45,568 nt of DNA from Acidobacteria bacterium RIFCSPLOWO2_02_FULL_67_21 (GCA_001767195.1 MEKU01000056.1:105109-150676), one strand, 5' to 3'. Shown: positions 1 through 10,348, numbered from the stretch's first letter. The notes: a model not told the origin generated them from the sequence alone. Numbers and translations are program-made.

Positions 1-404
1 TTGCGCAGCGCGGCGTCGAGACGCAGATCCGAGAGGCGGCGCTTGCCGCCGGCATGACGTCACTCGGGCAGGACGGGTTGCTGAAGGTCAAGGCCGGCAT
101 GACGTCACCCCAGGAGCTCCTGCGCATCGTCACGGAAGTGCGGGAGGGGCGGACGCTCTGCCCGTCGTGCGGATCCGGCATCTCGGCGGATTTCAGCGTC
201 TGCCCGGGCTGCGGCTACCGGCTGGGCGGCGGGTGCCCGCACTGCCATCGGCCCATCCAGCCGGAGTGGAAGTTCTGCCCTTACTGCGCCAAGAGCACGT
301 CCGCCGCCGGCCGTGGCAAGAGCACCCCCAGCCTGAAGTCGAAGCGCGCGGTCCCCGAGCTTCCGGCGGCGACCAACATCGCGGAATTCAAAAACAAGAA
401 ATAA
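1..404 (+). CDS. GspE/PilB-type secretion ATPase, C-terminal fragment with double zinc ribbon
   Basis: The gene enters from the left edge: the frame is open from base 3 with no stop, so the first internal ATG (54) is not the start. The visible N-terminal part, up to a segment reading MTSLGQDGLLKVKAGMTSP, has the character of the extreme C-terminus of T2SS/type IV pilus assembly ATPases (GspE/PilB family), where an 'L..DG..KV..G.T...E' helix ends the protein. After it come four CxxC pairs (CPSC, CPGC, CPHC, CPYC), which form a double zinc ribbon, and a basic tail. Seen: the motifs. Known: the family hydrolyses ATP to power pilin or pseudopilin assembly at the inner membrane. Inferred: the zinc ribbon is fused to this ATPase. 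The J-domain gene follows 23 nt later and may be co-transcribed. Confidence 0.7.
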   Translation, partial: AQRGVETQIREAALAAGMTSLGQDGLLKVKAGMTSPQELLRIVTEVREGRTLCPSCGSGISADFSVCPGCGYRLGGGCPHCHRPIQPEWKFCPYCAKSTSAAGRGKSTPSLKSKRAVPELPAATNIAEFKNKK

Positions 405-407
405 TCA

Positions 408-430
408 CATCTACGACCATTTCGTAGATG
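408..430 (+). promoter_or_regulatory. Perfect 9-bp inverted repeat ending on the J-protein start codon
   Basis: The arms CATCTACGA and TCGTAGATG are perfectly complementary around a 5-nt loop. The right arm ends with the ATG of the next gene. In RNA this would be a hairpin that buries the start codon; in DNA it could be an operator. There is no U-tract, so it is not a classical terminator, and no clear Shine-Dalgarno lies between the two genes. Function is inferred only. Confidence 0.5.
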
Positions 431-1249
431 AAAAGCCATTACGAGCTGCTGGGCGTCGCCGCGTCGGCCTCTGCCGACGAGATCAAGCTGGCGTTCCGGC
501 ACGAGATCGCGAAGTACCACCCCGACAAAGTCCACCATTTGGGCCGCGAGTTTCAGGAGATTGCCGCGGTCCGATCGGCCGAGCTGACGCAGGCCTACAA
601 GACGCTGATGGACCCGGCCGCGCGCGCCGAGCACGACGCGGGACTGGCGTCTCGCGGCGGGACGCCGTTTGCACCGCCTCCTTCGGGAGCGGCTGAACCG
701 ATGACCCCGCCGTCCACCCCGGCCGCCCGCACGCCGGAGCCTGAGCCGGAGCGCGCGCCCTCGCCTCAGGGCGGGGAGCCGTTTGCCCGCGACCGGGCCG
801 GCGTCACCGACCTGGTGCGAAAGGCCGCCGTCATTCGATTCCGACAGGCCGTGCAGGCCGAGTTCGGCCACTGCGATGAGGCGCCGGTTCAGGGGTTCGA
901 GTTCGCCTGCGCGCCGTCCAAAGGGCGGTTCTTCGGCAAGATCCCGCCCCGGCTGCTCGCGCGATTCGTCGAGAACGTCGACGCCGCGGCAGTTGCCGAC
1001 GCCGCGGCTCTGGCGTCGCGGGTGAGGCGCGACGATCGGCGCGACATCTGCGTCTTCGTGATGGGCCCGGCCGTGGCGTCAGTGACCGAGCTGGCGCACG
1101 CTGTCGCCGAGGAACGCCGCAGGCCTGCGCCGGGCGGCATGAAGCTCGTCCTGATTCCCATCAACACCCGCAGCTGGCTGGCGCATATTCCACACGATGC
1201 CCCGCCGGCCGTGAAGGCGCTCATGACGCGACTGAAGCAGGGCAGCTAA
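428..1249 (+). CDS. J-domain (DnaJ-like) co-chaperone protein
   Basis: The protein is 273 aa. Residues 3-70 form a J domain beginning YELLGV and carrying the diagnostic HPD tripeptide in KYHPDK near residue 36. J domains stimulate ATP hydrolysis by an Hsp70 partner. A Pro/Ala/Glu-rich linker (about 80-115) follows, then a conserved-looking C-terminal region (about 120-270) that I do not recognise. The Gly/Phe region, the zinc-binding CxxCxGxG repeats and the substrate domains of true DnaJ are absent, so this is a specialised type III J protein and not the housekeeping dnaJ. The ATG is supported by the J domain starting immediately after it. It sits 23 nt behind a secretion/pilus ATPase, which may point to a client in that machinery, but that is inference. 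Confidence 0.75.
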   Translation: MKSHYELLGVAASASADEIKLAFRHEIAKYHPDKVHHLGREFQEIAAVRSAELTQAYKTLMDPAARAEHDAGLASRGGTPFAPPPSGAAEPMTPPSTPAARTPEPEPERAPSPQGGEPFARDRAGVTDLVRKAAVIRFRQAVQAEFGHCDEAPVQGFEFACAPSKGRFFGKIPPRLLARFVENVDAAAVADAAALASRVRRDDRRDICVFVMGPAVASVTELAHAVAEERRRPAPGGMKLVLIPINTRSWLAHIPHDAPPAVKALMTRLKQGS

Positions 1250-1269
1250 GGGCGGTACCTAAAGGCGGT

Positions 1270-1340
1270 ACGTAGTGCCGGGCTTCAGCCCGGCCCGGCT
1301 ACAGGTTTCAGCCCGGCCCGGCTACAGCCGGGCACTACGT
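1270..1340. repeat. Pair of inverted GTAG-footed REP-like palindromes
   Basis: The outer ends are near-perfect inverted copies (about 15 bp, one mismatch), each carrying GTAG pointing inward (1272-1275 plus; 1335-1338 minus). Each foot is followed by a hairpin: GCCGGGC-TTCA-GCCCGGC (1277-1294) and GCCCGGC-TACA-GCCGGGC (1316-1333). A 21-bp direct repeat (1284-1304 and 1307-1327) fills the middle. GTAG plus an imperfect palindrome is the layout of REP sequences moved by REP-associated tyrosine transposases. It lies between convergent genes, where it could also act as a bidirectional terminator. Confidence 0.65.
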
Positions 1341-1341
1341 T

Positions 1342-2220
<879 letters not shown>

Positions 2221-2233
2221 CGTCTAAGCGATC

Positions 2234-2258
2234 GGCGGGCCTGAAGGCCCGCCGCTAC
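2234..2258 (-). repeat. REP-like hairpin with GTAG foot, overlapping a stop codon
   Basis: Perfect 8-bp arms GGCGGGCC / GGCCCGCC flank a TGAA loop (2234-2253). On the minus strand GTAG (2255-2258) immediately precedes the hairpin, and its TAG is the stop codon of the upstream OppD-like gene. Confidence 0.65.
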
Positions 2259-3099
2259 GTCCGTCCATCACCACGTCCTTCCACCATCGATCGTCGGGGC
2301 GGACCTGAAGGTCCGCCTGTGCCGGGCACCGCGGCCAGGAGCCGCTGCGTGTACTCGTGCGAGGGAGCCCGCAGGATCTGCCGCACCGGGCCCTGTTCAA
2401 CGAGCACGCCCCGATGCATCACCGCGACGCGGTCGGCCATCTCGGCAATCACCCCGAAGTCGTGCGTGATCAGCAGCAGCGCCAGGTTGTACCGCGACCG
2501 CAGCTCGCGCATCAGGTCGAGCACCTGCGCCTGAATGGTGACATCGAGCGCCGTCGTTGGCTCGTCGGCGATGACGAGCGGCGGCCGGCAGGCGAGCGCG
2601 ATGGCAATCATCACCCGCTGGCGCATGCCCCCGGAGAGCTGATGCGGATAGTCGCGAACGCGGCGGCGGGCATCGGGAATATGCACGGCGTCGAGCAGCT
2701 CGACCGCGTGCTCCCATGCGCCCCGCCGGTCGGCCATGCCGTGGACCGTCAGGGCTTCGGCAATCTGGTCGCCAATCCGCATGACCGGGTTGAGCGCCGT
2801 CATCGGCTCCTGGAAGATCAGCGAGATTCGGGCGCCCCGGATGGCCCGCATCTCACGCTCCGGCAGCGCCAGCAGGTCGCGGCCTTCGAAGAGGATGCGG
2901 CCGCCGGCGACGCGCCCGGGCGGCGGCAGCAGGCGCAGGATGGCAAAGGCGGTGACGGACTTGCCGCTGCCCGACTCGCCGACCAGTCCGAGCGTCTCGC
3001 CCGGCGCTATCTGGAGGCTCACGTCATCGACGGCGGTGAGCGACGAGCGCGCGCCTTCGAAGGCGACGGTGAGATGCTGGACGTCCAGGAGAGGCGTGG

Positions 3100-3103
<4 letters not shown>
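2255..3103 (-). CDS. Oligopeptide/dipeptide ABC transporter ATP-binding protein (OppD/DppD type)
   Basis: The 282-aa ATPase has Walker [11 protein letters not shown], signature [15 protein letters not shown], Walker [13 protein letters not shown], the H-loop in LLITHDF and the Opp/Dpp C-terminal '[12 protein letters not shown]' extension. Its GTG start overlaps the TGA of the mutase gene by 4 nt (GTGA), implying translational coupling. The last residues (about 255-282) are low-complexity and are encoded by two REP-like palindromes, one of which supplies the TAG stop, so the original C-terminus was probably shorter. It would form an ATPase heterodimer with the following OppF-like protein; partner permeases must be encoded elsewhere. 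Confidence 0.9.
2298..2317 (-). repeat. REP-like hairpin inside the 3' end of the OppD-like gene
   Basis: Perfect 8-bp arms GGCGGACC / GGTCCGCC flank TGAA. It has the same architecture as the neighbour at 2234-2253, but the GTAG foot is degenerate (ACAG on the minus strand). It is translated as part of the Gly/Pro-rich C-terminal tail of the ATPase. Confidence 0.55.
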
Positions 3104-4671
<1,568 letters not shown>

Positions 4672-4697
4672 CCCGCCCCGGATTTTACGCCGGTTTG

Positions 4698-4726
4698 TTG
4701 ACACCTCCGGGTCCTGCCTCTACAAT
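4698..4726 (+). promoter_or_regulatory. Consensus-like housekeeping sigma promoter
   Basis: TTGACA (4698-4703), a 17-bp spacer and TACAAT (4721-4726) differ from the sigma-70 consensus at one base. It faces the small gene at 4864, leaving a leader of about 130 nt (4733-4863) with no obvious ORF. It overlaps the alternative GTG start of the divergent mutase gene. Confidence 0.75.
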
Positions 4727-4863
4727 GCGGTCAGTCTTCCTCGGAGGGCTAAACCCCTGCAGATGAACCTTTTGGCGCCCACTCCCCGCTGACCTCCCCG
4801 GTCGCGTGTTGGATTGGGAGACGCCCCCGGATCCCGGCCCGGCGGCGGGTGAGGAGGAGTGAA

Positions 4864-5166
4864 ATGGATGACGTCGTGAACCGGTTCGCCAAAGAGCTGG
4901 CCGACGCGATCGCCGCTGCTGTCGCCGAGAGCCCTCAGGTGGAGGCCTGCCGCGCCCGCACGCGCGAGGCGGGTTTCGAAATGCGCGTGACCCTCGAGGC
5001 GGTGGTTGGCTTCGTGAACCGGACCAGCGGAGGCCCCGTCGCCAAGGTCACCACGCCGGCCCGTCTGCTTCCAGCGCGGCGCCTCTTCGACCTCACGGCC
5101 AACGATCGGCGTTTCCTGCGCTCGCTGCGCATCGGCGTGGACGAAGCCAAAGAGCCGGTCGAGTAG
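4864..5166 (+). CDS. Small conserved-looking hypothetical protein
   Basis: A 100-aa protein begins at the ATG placed 4 nt after a strong Shine-Dalgarno (GAGGAGGAG); the earlier in-frame GTG at 4849 overlaps that ribosome site and is rejected. The protein has an acidic N-terminal helix (MDDVVNRFAKELADAIAAAV) and a central beta-like segment (GFEMRVTLEAVVGFVNRT). A basic stretch follows (TTPARLLPARRLF), then an acidic C-terminus. It has no signal peptide, membrane segment or cysteine pair, and I do not recognise the family. The near-consensus promoter, strong ribosome site and long leader predict high expression. A hairpin follows the stop. Confidence 0.65.
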   Translation: MDDVVNRFAKELADAIAAAVAESPQVEACRARTREAGFEMRVTLEAVVGFVNRTSGGPVAKVTTPARLLPARRLFDLTANDRRFLRSLRIGVDEAKEPVE

Positions 5167-5173
5167 TGGTACA

Positions 5174-5224
5174 GCCGGTGACCGCACGGGACGGCCGCCC
5201 GGCCGCCCGGTGACGGTCACCGGC
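5174..5224 (+). terminator. GC-rich inverted repeat, possible terminator
   Basis: Perfect 11-bp arms GCCGGTGACCG and CGGTCACCGGC lie 8 nt after the stop of the small gene. The 29-nt loop is rich in GGCCGCCC repeats. There is no T-tract, so intrinsic termination is uncertain; it could block readthrough into the glycosyltransferase-like gene or protect the mRNA 3' end. Confidence 0.4.
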
Positions 5225-5241
5225 GCCCTTCAGTTCCCGGT

Positions 5242-6561
5242 GTGGACGCCTTCCTCCTTCGTGCGCTCCGGATTGTCATTGCCGCGGACTCCGATCCCGT
5301 TCGCCAGGCCCTCTTCACGAATCTGAGACAGTCTCGCGCCGCCGTGCGGCTGGCGTACGCGCTCCACGAGCGCCTCGCCGGCACATCGGCCGGCGCGCTG
5401 TTTGTCTCGGGCTATGGCCTGGCCTTCTATCTGGCGATCGCTGCGCCGCCCCGCCGCGCGCCCGTGGTGGCCGTCGCGGGCCAGGCGAATGCCCGGCGCC
5501 AGATCGCACGCGTCGCCGCGTGGCTCGGGGCCGGCCAGTGCGATGCCGTCCGGTCCGGCCTGCGCCGGCTTCTCACTCCATCACGTCTCCTGGCGCTCCT
5601 CCTGCCTTCGTCGTCGAGCGGCTTCATGAGGGCCTTTCGCGTGATCCGCGCGATCGACCGTCGTCACGGATTTCTGGTGTCGAGCCGCGCGGCCTGCGCG
5701 CTCGCGTGGTACTCGCGCGGCAAGGCGATGCTGGAGGATGTGCGGCCGCGAGCGGTGGTCGTCTCGAGCGATTCCAATCCTGAGGAAGTCGGGTTCGCTG
5801 CCGCGGCACGCGCGATCGGAGTGCCGACGGTGTTCATCTCTCACGCGTACCCCACTCCGTTCTCGCCTCCACTCGATTTCTCGCTGTCGATACTCGGAGG
5901 CGACGCGGAGGTCTCCGCGCGGCGGAAGCGGGGCGAGATTCGTGGAGACGTGCTGCTGGCCGGCGTGGAAGGAGAGTCGGCGCCGCTCGATCCGGCGCGG
6001 TTCGGCCGCGAGCATCCGGTCATCGGGATCTTCACGCCGAAAGCGGTGTCGTGGCCGAAGCTGGCGGACGTGATTGCCGATTGCCGGCAGCACTTCGGCG
6101 CCAGGCGGATCGTCATTCGCTGGCATCCGAGCATGCTCGAGCCGCCCCGGCTCGGCCGCGTGCTGAACGACGTGTCCGGCATCATCGAGTCCCCGGCCGG
6201 CGCGGCGCTGCCAGACGTGGCACGGCAGTGCGACTGGGTGATTGGCGACGAGAACAGCGGCGTCCATCTTCCCGTGCTGAAGCTGGGGATCCCCACCGTC
6301 GGCGTGAAGCACCTGGGGCTGTACAGCCGGACGGACATGTACGGATTTGCGCGCGACGGTGTGGTGCTGCCGCCTGTCGCCGCGGTCCGGGACGTGCAGG
6401 CCGAGGCGCTGACCAGGTTCTACTCCGATGGATGGGCCGCCCGATTCGAGCGGTACGATGCGGGCTACCTCCGGTCCGACGCCGTCATTGGCGCCGAAGT
6501 CCGGCGCGCAATTCTCGCCCTGTCGTCGCCGGTCCGATCGACGAGCGGCGTTGCGGTCTGA
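5242..6561 (+). CDS. Putative GT-B-fold surface-carbohydrate transferase
   Basis: The protein is 439 aa with no signal peptide. The C-terminal half resembles the donor-binding half of CDP-glycerol/polysaccharide transferases of the GT-B type: a beta strand with IVIRWHPSMLEPPRL, then DWVIGDENSGVHLPVLKLGIPTVG, the place where such enzymes carry an 'S..HLEA...G.P.I' donor loop. The N-terminal half is Ala/Arg-rich with several Rossmann-like hydrophobic strands (APVVAVAG, PRAVVVSSDSN, GVPTVFISHAYP). The GTG start has no Shine-Dalgarno, but it is the only plausible start after the in-frame stop at 5179-5181. It is followed by a flippase-like gene and a GT39 gene, which supports an envelope-glycan role. 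The exact donor and acceptor are unknown. Confidence 0.55.
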   Translation: MDAFLLRALRIVIAADSDPVRQALFTNLRQSRAAVRLAYALHERLAGTSAGALFVSGYGLAFYLAIAAPPRRAPVVAVAGQANARRQIARVAAWLGAGQCDAVRSGLRRLLTPSRLLALLLPSSSSGFMRAFRVIRAIDRRHGFLVSSRAACALAWYSRGKAMLEDVRPRAVVVSSDSNPEEVGFAAAARAIGVPTVFISHAYPTPFSPPLDFSLSILGGDAEVSARRKRGEIRGDVLLAGVEGESAPLDPARFGREHPVIGIFTPKAVSWPKLADVIADCRQHFGARRIVIRWHPSMLEPPRLGRVLNDVSGIIESPAGAALPDVARQCDWVIGDENSGVHLPVLKLGIPTVGVKHLGLYSRTDMYGFARDGVVLPPVAAVRDVQAEALTRFYSDGWAARFERYDAGYLRSDAVIGAEVRRAILALSSPVRSTSGVAV

Positions 6562-6575
6562 TGCGTACACCGCTT

Positions 6576-6583
6576 GGTATACT
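6576..6583 (+). promoter_or_regulatory. Extended -10 promoter element
   Basis: TGG followed by TATACT (6578-6583) matches an extended -10 (TGnTATAAT) with one mismatch and no good -35. It lies 63 nt before the flippase-like gene start, just past the stop of the preceding gene. TGn-containing -10 elements also occur before rlmN and before the M16 peptidase gene in this window. Confidence 0.4.
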
Positions 6584-6646
6584 CGGGGCTCCCGCCGACA
6601 TTGATGCAGGACACCGGCACCAGGAACGAGCTCGGCACGGCCTGCC

Positions 6647-7690
6647 GTGCGTGACGTGAGCTCCGGCACGCTGAGCCCTGCGGCGACGACGCTCGATGGG
6701 CAGCGTGGCCGCTGGCGCCCGTCGCTGGCCGGCGCGATCAGCCTGGCCGTCAGCGGCGCGCTGCTGGCCGGCCTGTACCGCTACATCAGCCTGCGCCATG
6801 TGATCGACGTGCTTCGCGGCGCGAACAAGCCGTGGCTGGCCGTGTCGCTGGCCATGATTGCGCCGATCACGGTGCTGCGCGCGGTCCGCTTCTTCGCCGT
6901 TGCTCCCAGAGGCACGGTGCCGGGCATTGGGGAAGCGCTGCGCCTCACGCTCGTCTCGACGACGCTCAACGTCTTTCTGCCGGCCAAGACGGGCGATCTC
7001 ATCAAGAGTTACTTTGTGGCGACGCGCGGCGGAGCGTCGGCCGGCGTTGCCGTCTCGATCGTCGTGTACGAACGGCTGTGCGACGTGTTCGGCCTGACGT
7101 TCTGGTGCGTTGCGGGGTGGATGATTGCGCGGCCGGTCGTCGCCGGCGTGCCGTCGGCCATCTGGCCGTTCCTCGGGGTGGTCGGGTTTGCGTGTGCGGT
7201 GCTGATTTCATCGGAGCGGGCCGCCGGGCTCGTGCGCGCGGCATCGCAAGTGCTCACCCGCGGACCGTTCAGGCGGCTGCAGGCGCTCGCCGGGGGCTGG
7301 CCGGATCTGCTGCGGGTACTTCGCGGCCGCCGAGGATGGATCGCACTCTTTTCCGTGTCGCTCTGGCTCGTGCACCTGATCCAGATCTGGATGTTCACCG
7401 TCGCCCTGTCGGTGTCGATCCCGTTTACAGTCTGCGCAAGCCTGGCGGCGCTCGCGCTGATGGCCGGCCAGCTTCCGCTGACGCTTGCGGGGCTGGGCGC
7501 ACGCGACGTCGCGCTCGTCGTGCTGCTGGCCGGTTACATGGAGGCGGAGGTCGCCGCCGCAATGGGCATTCTCATCGCGAGCCGGGGCCTGCTCCCGCCG
7601 CTTGCAGCGCTGCCGATACTGCGTCCGTATGTGTCCGCCGTGGTGGATGAAGCACGCGGATGGCGCGGGCAGGTGGAGAGGACCCCATGA
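6647..7690 (+). CDS. Flippase-like integral membrane protein (LPG synthase transmembrane-domain family)
   Basis: A 347-aa polytopic protein with about eight hydrophobic segments, the first at residues 27-45. The pattern 'TTLNVFLPAKTGDLIKSYFV' followed by 'VVYERLCDVFGL' is the hallmark of the lysylphosphatidylglycerol synthase TM-domain / AglD-like family (UPF0104), several members of which accompany glycosyltransferases and are described as flippase-like. The catalytic LPG synthase domain is absent. The GTG start has no strong ribosome site; GTG at 6656 is an alternative. The stop overlaps the next gene's ATG by 4 nt (ATGA), so the two are probably co-translated and functionally linked. Confidence 0.75.
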   Translation: MRDVSSGTLSPAATTLDGQRGRWRPSLAGAISLAVSGALLAGLYRYISLRHVIDVLRGANKPWLAVSLAMIAPITVLRAVRFFAVAPRGTVPGIGEALRLTLVSTTLNVFLPAKTGDLIKSYFVATRGGASAGVAVSIVVYERLCDVFGLTFWCVAGWMIARPVVAGVPSAIWPFLGVVGFACAVLISSERAAGLVRAASQVLTRGPFRRLQALAGGWPDLLRVLRGRRGWIALFSVSLWLVHLIQIWMFTVALSVSIPFTVCASLAALALMAGQLPLTLAGLGARDVALVVLLAGYMEAEVAAAMGILIASRGLLPPLAALPILRPYVSAVVDEARGWRGQVERTP

Positions 7691-9336
7691 CGCAGGTCGC
7701 GCCGGCCGCGGCACCGGATCGACGGGTGGTGAGGCGCCGGCTGTGGGTCGCCGGCCTCGTCTGCTGGGCTGCGGCGGCCGTCGCGTACGGCGCGCTGCAC
7801 CTCGTATACGGTCCGAGGCCCGTCTATATCCACATTCGATGGGCGCCGGCCGTGAACGACGGAACGCGGCAGCAGCTCGAAGAACGGTTCGCGCTGGTCG
7901 ATGGTGAACAACTGGACGGCCGGACGTGGGGATACACGCTGGCCGATCAGTCGCCACAGAACATTCGAGCATTCGTCGGCGAGCCGGCTGTGGAAGACAC
8001 GCACTACATCCACCGGACGGCATTTCGCCCGTGGCGATTTGCCCCGGTGCGCCGCTATCTCGTAGAACGCTGGTGGATTCCGGGCGGGCTCGAAGGCTTC
8101 AGCTATCTCGCCGTCCTGTTCGGCGTCATCGCCGTCGGCGCGGGCCTGCTGGAGCGGGTGGTGCCCGGAATCACCGGGACGCTCGTGCTCGCCAGGCCGC
8201 GCCCTGACGCGGTATTCGTGCTGATCTTCGTGGCGGCGCTTCTGCCGCGCCTCTATCTGGCCACTACCGCGCCTTACATCCACGACGAGGAAAACGCCTC
8301 GATCCCGCGCTCACGGCTCATCTCGTTCGCTCCTGACGATCTGAACCTGCCCATCCGGAGCCAGAACCATCCGGCGCTGCCGGCGTACTTCGTCAAGTTC
8401 AGCAGCACCTTCTTCGGCACAAGGCCGCTCGGGTATCGCATGCTGCACGTCATCACTGGAATGGCCACCATCGCGCTGATTTACCTGATCGCCGCCCAGT
8501 GGTACGGCGTGGTCGCAGGCCGCTGGGCGGCGGCGCTGCTGGCGTTCAACGAGTACTACGTTGGGGTGTCATCGCGAGCCACGGCGCATGTGCCGCACCT
8601 GTTCTTTCTAGCCCTGGCGATCTATGCGTTTACCGGCTTCCTGCGCCGGCAGCGCGCTGGATACCTGTACGGGTCGGCGGTCGCCCTCGGCCTCGCGTTC
8701 TACTGCAAGGAGCATTCGGCGCTGCTCCTGCCGGTGTTTGCGCTTGCCGTGCTGCAGCGTCCGTACCGGCACTGGTTCCGCAGCGTGCACGTATACCTCG
8801 CATCGGCCCTGTTGCTGTTGGTAATCGCCCCCGACCTGCTCTGGAATGCCACCGCCGGTGAGGAGACCAGGCAGGCAACCTACGGGGACCACCTGCAGCG
8901 AATCGGCGGTCTCGGCTTTTCCCCGTACCCGCTCGTGTTCTACGCCCGCAGCGTCGTTCGATGGCTGCACCCGATTGTCACCGGCCGGCCACTCGTCGAC
9001 GCGACCGCCGAGTATTTCTCCATGAACCCGGTATTCGGCGTGCTGCTGCTCGGGGCGGTGCTGGCGGCAACCGCCCGCCGGCGGCTCCTGGAGAACAGCG
9101 GCTTTCTCGTGATCCTGTTCTGGGTCGTCTGGGGATTTTTTACCGCCATCCGGCCCGGAGGCTCTCCAAAAGACCTGGATCCGGTGAGCTGGATCTGGGT
9201 GGACGTGACGATGTTTCCGGCCGTGATTCTCGCGGGAGCGCTGCTGGCCACGGCCGCCGGCCGGGTCCGGTTCGTGGCGCTGGCTGTCGCTGCCGCCGCC
9301 TTCCTGTATGCCTCGGTGGTACTTCTCGGAACTTGA
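7687..9336 (+). CDS. GT39/ArnT-like polyprenyl-phosphate-dependent glycosyltransferase (GT-C fold)
   Basis: The protein is 549 aa from ATG 7687, which has a GGAGAGG ribosome site. After one N-terminal membrane segment comes a soluble periplasmic region (about 45-140). The rest is a multi-spanning body with 'LFVAALLPRLYLATTAPYIHDEE', the first periplasmic loop with acidic residues that act as catalytic base in PMT/ArnT enzymes, and 'RSQNHPALPAYFVKFSSTFFG', resembling the H-P-P-L..Y loop of the family. Known: such enzymes move sugars from polyprenyl-phosphate carriers to proteins or lipids outside the inner membrane. The soluble domain between TM1 and TM2 is unusual. It is coupled to the flippase-like gene, suggesting one pathway. 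Confidence 0.7.
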   Translation: MTQVAPAAAPDRRVVRRRLWVAGLVCWAAAAVAYGALHLVYGPRPVYIHIRWAPAVNDGTRQQLEERFALVDGEQLDGRTWGYTLADQSPQNIRAFVGEPAVEDTHYIHRTAFRPWRFAPVRRYLVERWWIPGGLEGFSYLAVLFGVIAVGAGLLERVVPGITGTLVLARPRPDAVFVLIFVAALLPRLYLATTAPYIHDEENASIPRSRLISFAPDDLNLPIRSQNHPALPAYFVKFSSTFFGTRPLGYRMLHVITGMATIALIYLIAAQWYGVVAGRWAAALLAFNEYYVGVSSRATAHVPHLFFLALAIYAFTGFLRRQRAGYLYGSAVALGLAFYCKEHSALLLPVFALAVLQRPYRHWFRSVHVYLASALLLLVIAPDLLWNATAGEETRQATYGDHLQRIGGLGFSPYPLVFYARSVVRWLHPIVTGRPLVDATAEYFSMNPVFGVLLLGAVLAATARRRLLENSGFLVILFWVVWGFFTAIRPGGSPKDLDPVSWIWVDVTMFPAVILAGALLATAAGRVRFVALAVAAAAFLYASVVLLGT

Positions 9337-9360
9337 TGTAGACTACGCGGCCAAACACGC

Positions 9361-10332
9361 ATGGGTACGCGGCGATCGGTGGTCGGCCTCGGCGTAGCCA
9401 TCAGCGGCGCCGCGGCGTTCCTGACGTTCTCTCCTGGCCCTGCGGCTCGGGCGCAAGCCCCCCCCACCACTACCACCACCACGGCTGCGTTCCCGCCCAC
9501 CGTTTTCGCGGTCGGCGACATCATGCATTGCAGCGCGCCGGAGGGAGGCGAGCTCACCGGTCAGCTCATGGAGCGTCTCCTGAACGAGACGCCGAACAGC
9601 ATCGGCATCACGCTCGGCGACAACTCCAACGACGACGGATCCGAGCAGAGCTACGGCTGTCTGGACCGGTCGGCGTGGGGCAGGCTCGTGAGCCGCGTCT
9701 ATCCGACGCCCGGCAATCATGACTACGGCACCGACAGGGACCTTCCGTACTACTACCTGTACTTCCCGAATGCGGGCCCGGCTCGGCGCGGGTACTACGC
9801 GTACGACTTTGGCGCCTGGCGTATCTATGCGCTCAACAGCGATTTGATTCTGCCCGAGCTGCGCCAGGCGCAGCTCGACTGGCTCGAGAGAGATCTCCGT
9901 GGGCACTACAACGGGAAATGCATCCTCGCGTATTTCCATCGCCCCCCGTTTTCGTCAGGCAGTTTCGCGAGCCCGAAATGGTCGCTCCCGATGTACCGAA
10001 AGCTCTACAAGTACGGGGCCGATCTCATTGCCACCGGGCACGAGCATTTCTTCTCCTCGCTGCCGCCCCTGAATCCGAACGGTGTCGTCGACCGCTCGTA
10101 CGGGATTCCGGCGCTCATTGCGGGCACCGGAGGCGCCGTCTTCTTCGACCGGCCGCAGCGGATGCGTTATCCGAATGATGGAGAGATCGTGCTGGCCCGG
10201 ACGCTGGGCGTCGTGAAGATCACGTTGAAGAGCAGGTCGTACGACTGGGCGTTCGTCCCCGTGTATCCCATGGCCACACCGCCTTCGGGATCCGGCCAGT
10301 GCCACGACAACCCACCTGGGTACGTGGGTTAA
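9361..10332 (+). CDS. Exported calcineurin-like metallophosphoesterase
   Basis: The 323-aa protein has an export signal (MGTRRSVVGLGVAISGAAAF...ARAQA; the Arg pair is Tat-like but incomplete), then a Thr-rich linker. The metallophosphoesterase core follows with all metal ligands in order: GD in FAVGDIMH, GDN in ITLGDNSND, GNHD in YPTPGNHDYG, the His in AYFHRPPFSSG and GHEH in IATGHEHFF. Purple-acid-phosphatase-like enzymes with this layout hydrolyse phosphomonoesters in the periplasm or outside the cell. It starts 24 nt after the GT39 gene and may be part of the same unit, for example acting on a polyprenyl or sugar phosphate, but that is speculative. Confidence 0.85.
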   Translation: MGTRRSVVGLGVAISGAAAFLTFSPGPAARAQAPPTTTTTTAAFPPTVFAVGDIMHCSAPEGGELTGQLMERLLNETPNSIGITLGDNSNDDGSEQSYGCLDRSAWGRLVSRVYPTPGNHDYGTDRDLPYYYLYFPNAGPARRGYYAYDFGAWRIYALNSDLILPELRQAQLDWLERDLRGHYNGKCILAYFHRPPFSSGSFASPKWSLPMYRKLYKYGADLIATGHEHFFSSLPPLNPNGVVDRSYGIPALIAGTGGAVFFDRPQRMRYPNDGEIVLARTLGVVKITLKSRSYDWAFVPVYPMATPPSGSGQCHDNPPGYVG

Positions 10333-10348
10333 CGGAGGCGGCGGAGCG

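Noticed and set aside
4727-4863. Possible 6S or signal-recognition-particle RNA in the leader of the small gene
   Set aside because: I could not find the conserved 6S bubble or the SRP tetraloop/core; left as an undefined leader.
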